Shown here one piece after another: positions 5,699 to 6,285 of a stretch of 6,285 nucleotides of DNA; positions within the stretch are counted from its first letter, which is position 1, and every line of letters begins with the position of its first letter. Made by a program: the position numbers and the translations under genes. The DNA comes from an uncultured Sphingomonas sp. (GTDB lineage Bacteria; Pseudomonadota; Alphaproteobacteria; Sphingomonadales; Sphingomonadaceae). The stretch spans positions 1-6,285 of the forward strand of contig CAMLSA010000140.1 in NCBI GenBank assembly GCA_946482655.1, given 5' to 3'. The notes below the pieces were generated by a model. It saw only the letters and a program-made list of their open reading frames with translations, was not told the origin of the DNA and did not search any database.

Positions 5699-6073
5699 AT
5701 GATCCGGATACTTCTGGCCGAAGACGACGATTCGATGCGTGAGTATCTCGCGCGGGCGCTCGAACGCACCGGCTATTCGGTCACCAGCGTGGATCGCGGC
5801 ACCGCCGCCCTGCCGCTGCTCGAGAGCGAGAGTTTCGACCTGTTGCTGACCGACATCGTCATGCCGGAAATGGATGGCATCGAGCTGGCGCAGCGCGCCA
5901 ATGTGATGGCGCCGAACATGCGCGTCATGTTCATCACCGGCTTCGCGGCCGTCACCCTTAAGTCCGGCGCTACGCCGCCCGACGCGAAGGTGCTCTCCAA
6001 ACCCTTCCACCTGCGCGATCTCGTGCTCGAGGTCGACCGCATGTTCCAGATCGGCAGCGCCACCGGAATCTGA
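5699..6073 (+). CDS. cpdR: CpdR-type single-domain response regulator
   Basis: 124 residues consisting only of a receiver domain: acidic pocket E8-D9-D10, phospho-acceptor D52 in LLLTDIVMPEMDG (48-60), switch T80 in MFITGFAAV (77-85), and K101 in VLSKPFHLRDLV (98-109). The segments LLTDIVMPEMDGIELA, FITGFAAV and LSKPFHLRDLV are the recognised hallmarks of CpdR. In Caulobacter, unphosphorylated CpdR localises ClpXP to the cell pole and primes degradation of CtrA-pathway and other substrates; the CckA-ChpT phosphorelay switches it off. That role is known there and inferred here. The start at 5699 (MIRILLAEDDD) is where family members begin. Three upstream in-frame ATGs (5666, 5669, 5684) would add up to 11 residues unlike the family. 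An AAGGAG at 5646 lies 14 bases before 5666, so a longer form is possible. The tail after the receiver (FQIGSATGI) is short. A tRNA-Val gene follows. Confidence 0.93.
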   Translation: MIRILLAEDDDSMREYLARALERTGYSVTSVDRGTAALPLLESESFDLLLTDIVMPEMDGIELAQRANVMAPNMRVMFITGFAAVTLKSGATPPDAKVLSKPFHLRDLVLEVDRMFQIGSATGI

Positions 6074-6192
6074 TATCGCGCCGGAACGCAGCAGGATGGC
6101 ATGATCCCGCAAGGGGGGAACGCTGCCGCCATTCGTTCTCGTCCAACGGCAGGGGCACGTCGGCGCCGTCGTCAAAAAGCCCTTCGCTGGGG

Positions 6193-6221
6193 TTGCGTGG
6201 CACCCAAGCCTCGGCTAGGGA
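6193..6221 (+). promoter_or_regulatory. Possible promoter of tRNA-Val
   Basis: TTGCGT (6193-6198), a 17-base spacer and TAGGGA (6216-6221) would start transcription near 6228, a few bases before the tRNA. The G+C-rich stretch AGCGCCGCG after the -10 resembles the discriminator of growth-rate-controlled stable RNA promoters. The hexamers are poor matches, so this is tentative. The rest of 6074-6192 shows nothing I can support. Confidence 0.28.
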
Positions 6222-6231
6222 GCGCCGCGTT

Positions 6232-6285
6232 GGGCGTGTAGCTCAGTGGTAGAGCACTGTGTTGACATCGCAGGGGTCGCAAGTT
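6232..6285 (+). tRNA. tRNA-Val (anticodon GAC), 3' end beyond the window
   Basis: The cloverleaf can be followed as far as the T arm: acceptor strand GGGCGTG (6232-6238), TA, D stem GCTC/GAGC (6241-6244, 6252-6255) with loop AGTGGTA, A26, anticodon stem CTGTG/CGCAG (6257-6261, 6269-6273; one G-T pair) around loop TTGACAT, variable GGGTC (6274-6278), then the start of the T stem GCAAG and TT. The anticodon is GAC (6264-6266), which reads valine codons GUC/GUU. About 20 bases of the 3' half (T loop, acceptor complement) lie outside. It follows cpdR by 158 bases on the same strand. Confidence 0.92.

Noticed and set aside
6088..6126. Terminator after cpdR from GCAGC/GCTGC arms with an inner GGAT/ATCC stem
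   Set aside because: Weak, interrupted pairing and no T-run follows.
6083..6137. EcfG promoter (GGAAC ... CGTT) before tRNA-Val
   Set aside because: GGAAC at 6117 and CGTT at 6134 are only 12 bases apart, too short for the EcfG pattern; GGAAC at 6083 has no partner.
5690..6175. Leftward 161-codon open frame antisense to cpdR
   Set aside because: Mirror of the conserved receiver domain; no independent evidence.
1..6285. Mobile element, prophage, CRISPR or defence system
   Set aside because: No transposase, integrase, terminal repeats, spacer-repeat array or defence-type domain is seen on either strand. The tRNA-Val could be an integration site, but its 3' end is outside the window.

Overview
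The window reads as a high-GC (roughly 65% by eye) alphaproteobacterial chromosome segment, most likely from a sphingomonad (Sphingomonas or a close relative). The grounds are a CpdR-type response regulator, a SapC-family protein of the type frequent in Sphingomonadales, the codon use, and an Erythrobacter/Sphingomonas-like small membrane protein plus methyltransferase pair. No insertion sequence, phage gene, CRISPR array or large repeat is visible. It looks like ordinary core or near-core chromosome.

Left part (1-1067): two genes point left. The first is the N-terminal third of a DEAD-box RNA helicase cut by the window edge. The second is a small exported protein of unknown function with a GTG start. 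A 130-base intergenic region then faces rightwards.

Middle (1068-3598): a 485-residue FAD-linked oxidase of the D-2-hydroxyglutarate / D-lactate dehydrogenase type is followed after 64 bases by a SapC-family protein with a clear ribosome binding site. The 232-base gap after SapC is not empty. It holds a promoter-like sequence, two very stable hairpins separated by a CCTCCC anti-Shine-Dalgarno motif, and an intrinsic terminator. This is best explained as a small trans-acting RNA of about 105-110 nt.

Right part (3599-6285): a leftward two-gene operon encodes a Met-rich four-helix membrane protein (TTG start) and, one base after its stop, a METTL7/UbiE-like class I SAM methyltransferase. A leftward N-formylglutamate amidohydrolase gene is divergent from cpdR, the receiver-only response regulator that controls ClpXP-dependent proteolysis in Caulobacter. 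The window ends inside a tRNA-Val(GAC) gene.

The least explained items are the Met-rich membrane protein / methyltransferase pair and the small RNA; both are worth follow-up. The rest is well-known families in a mostly housekeeping setting.
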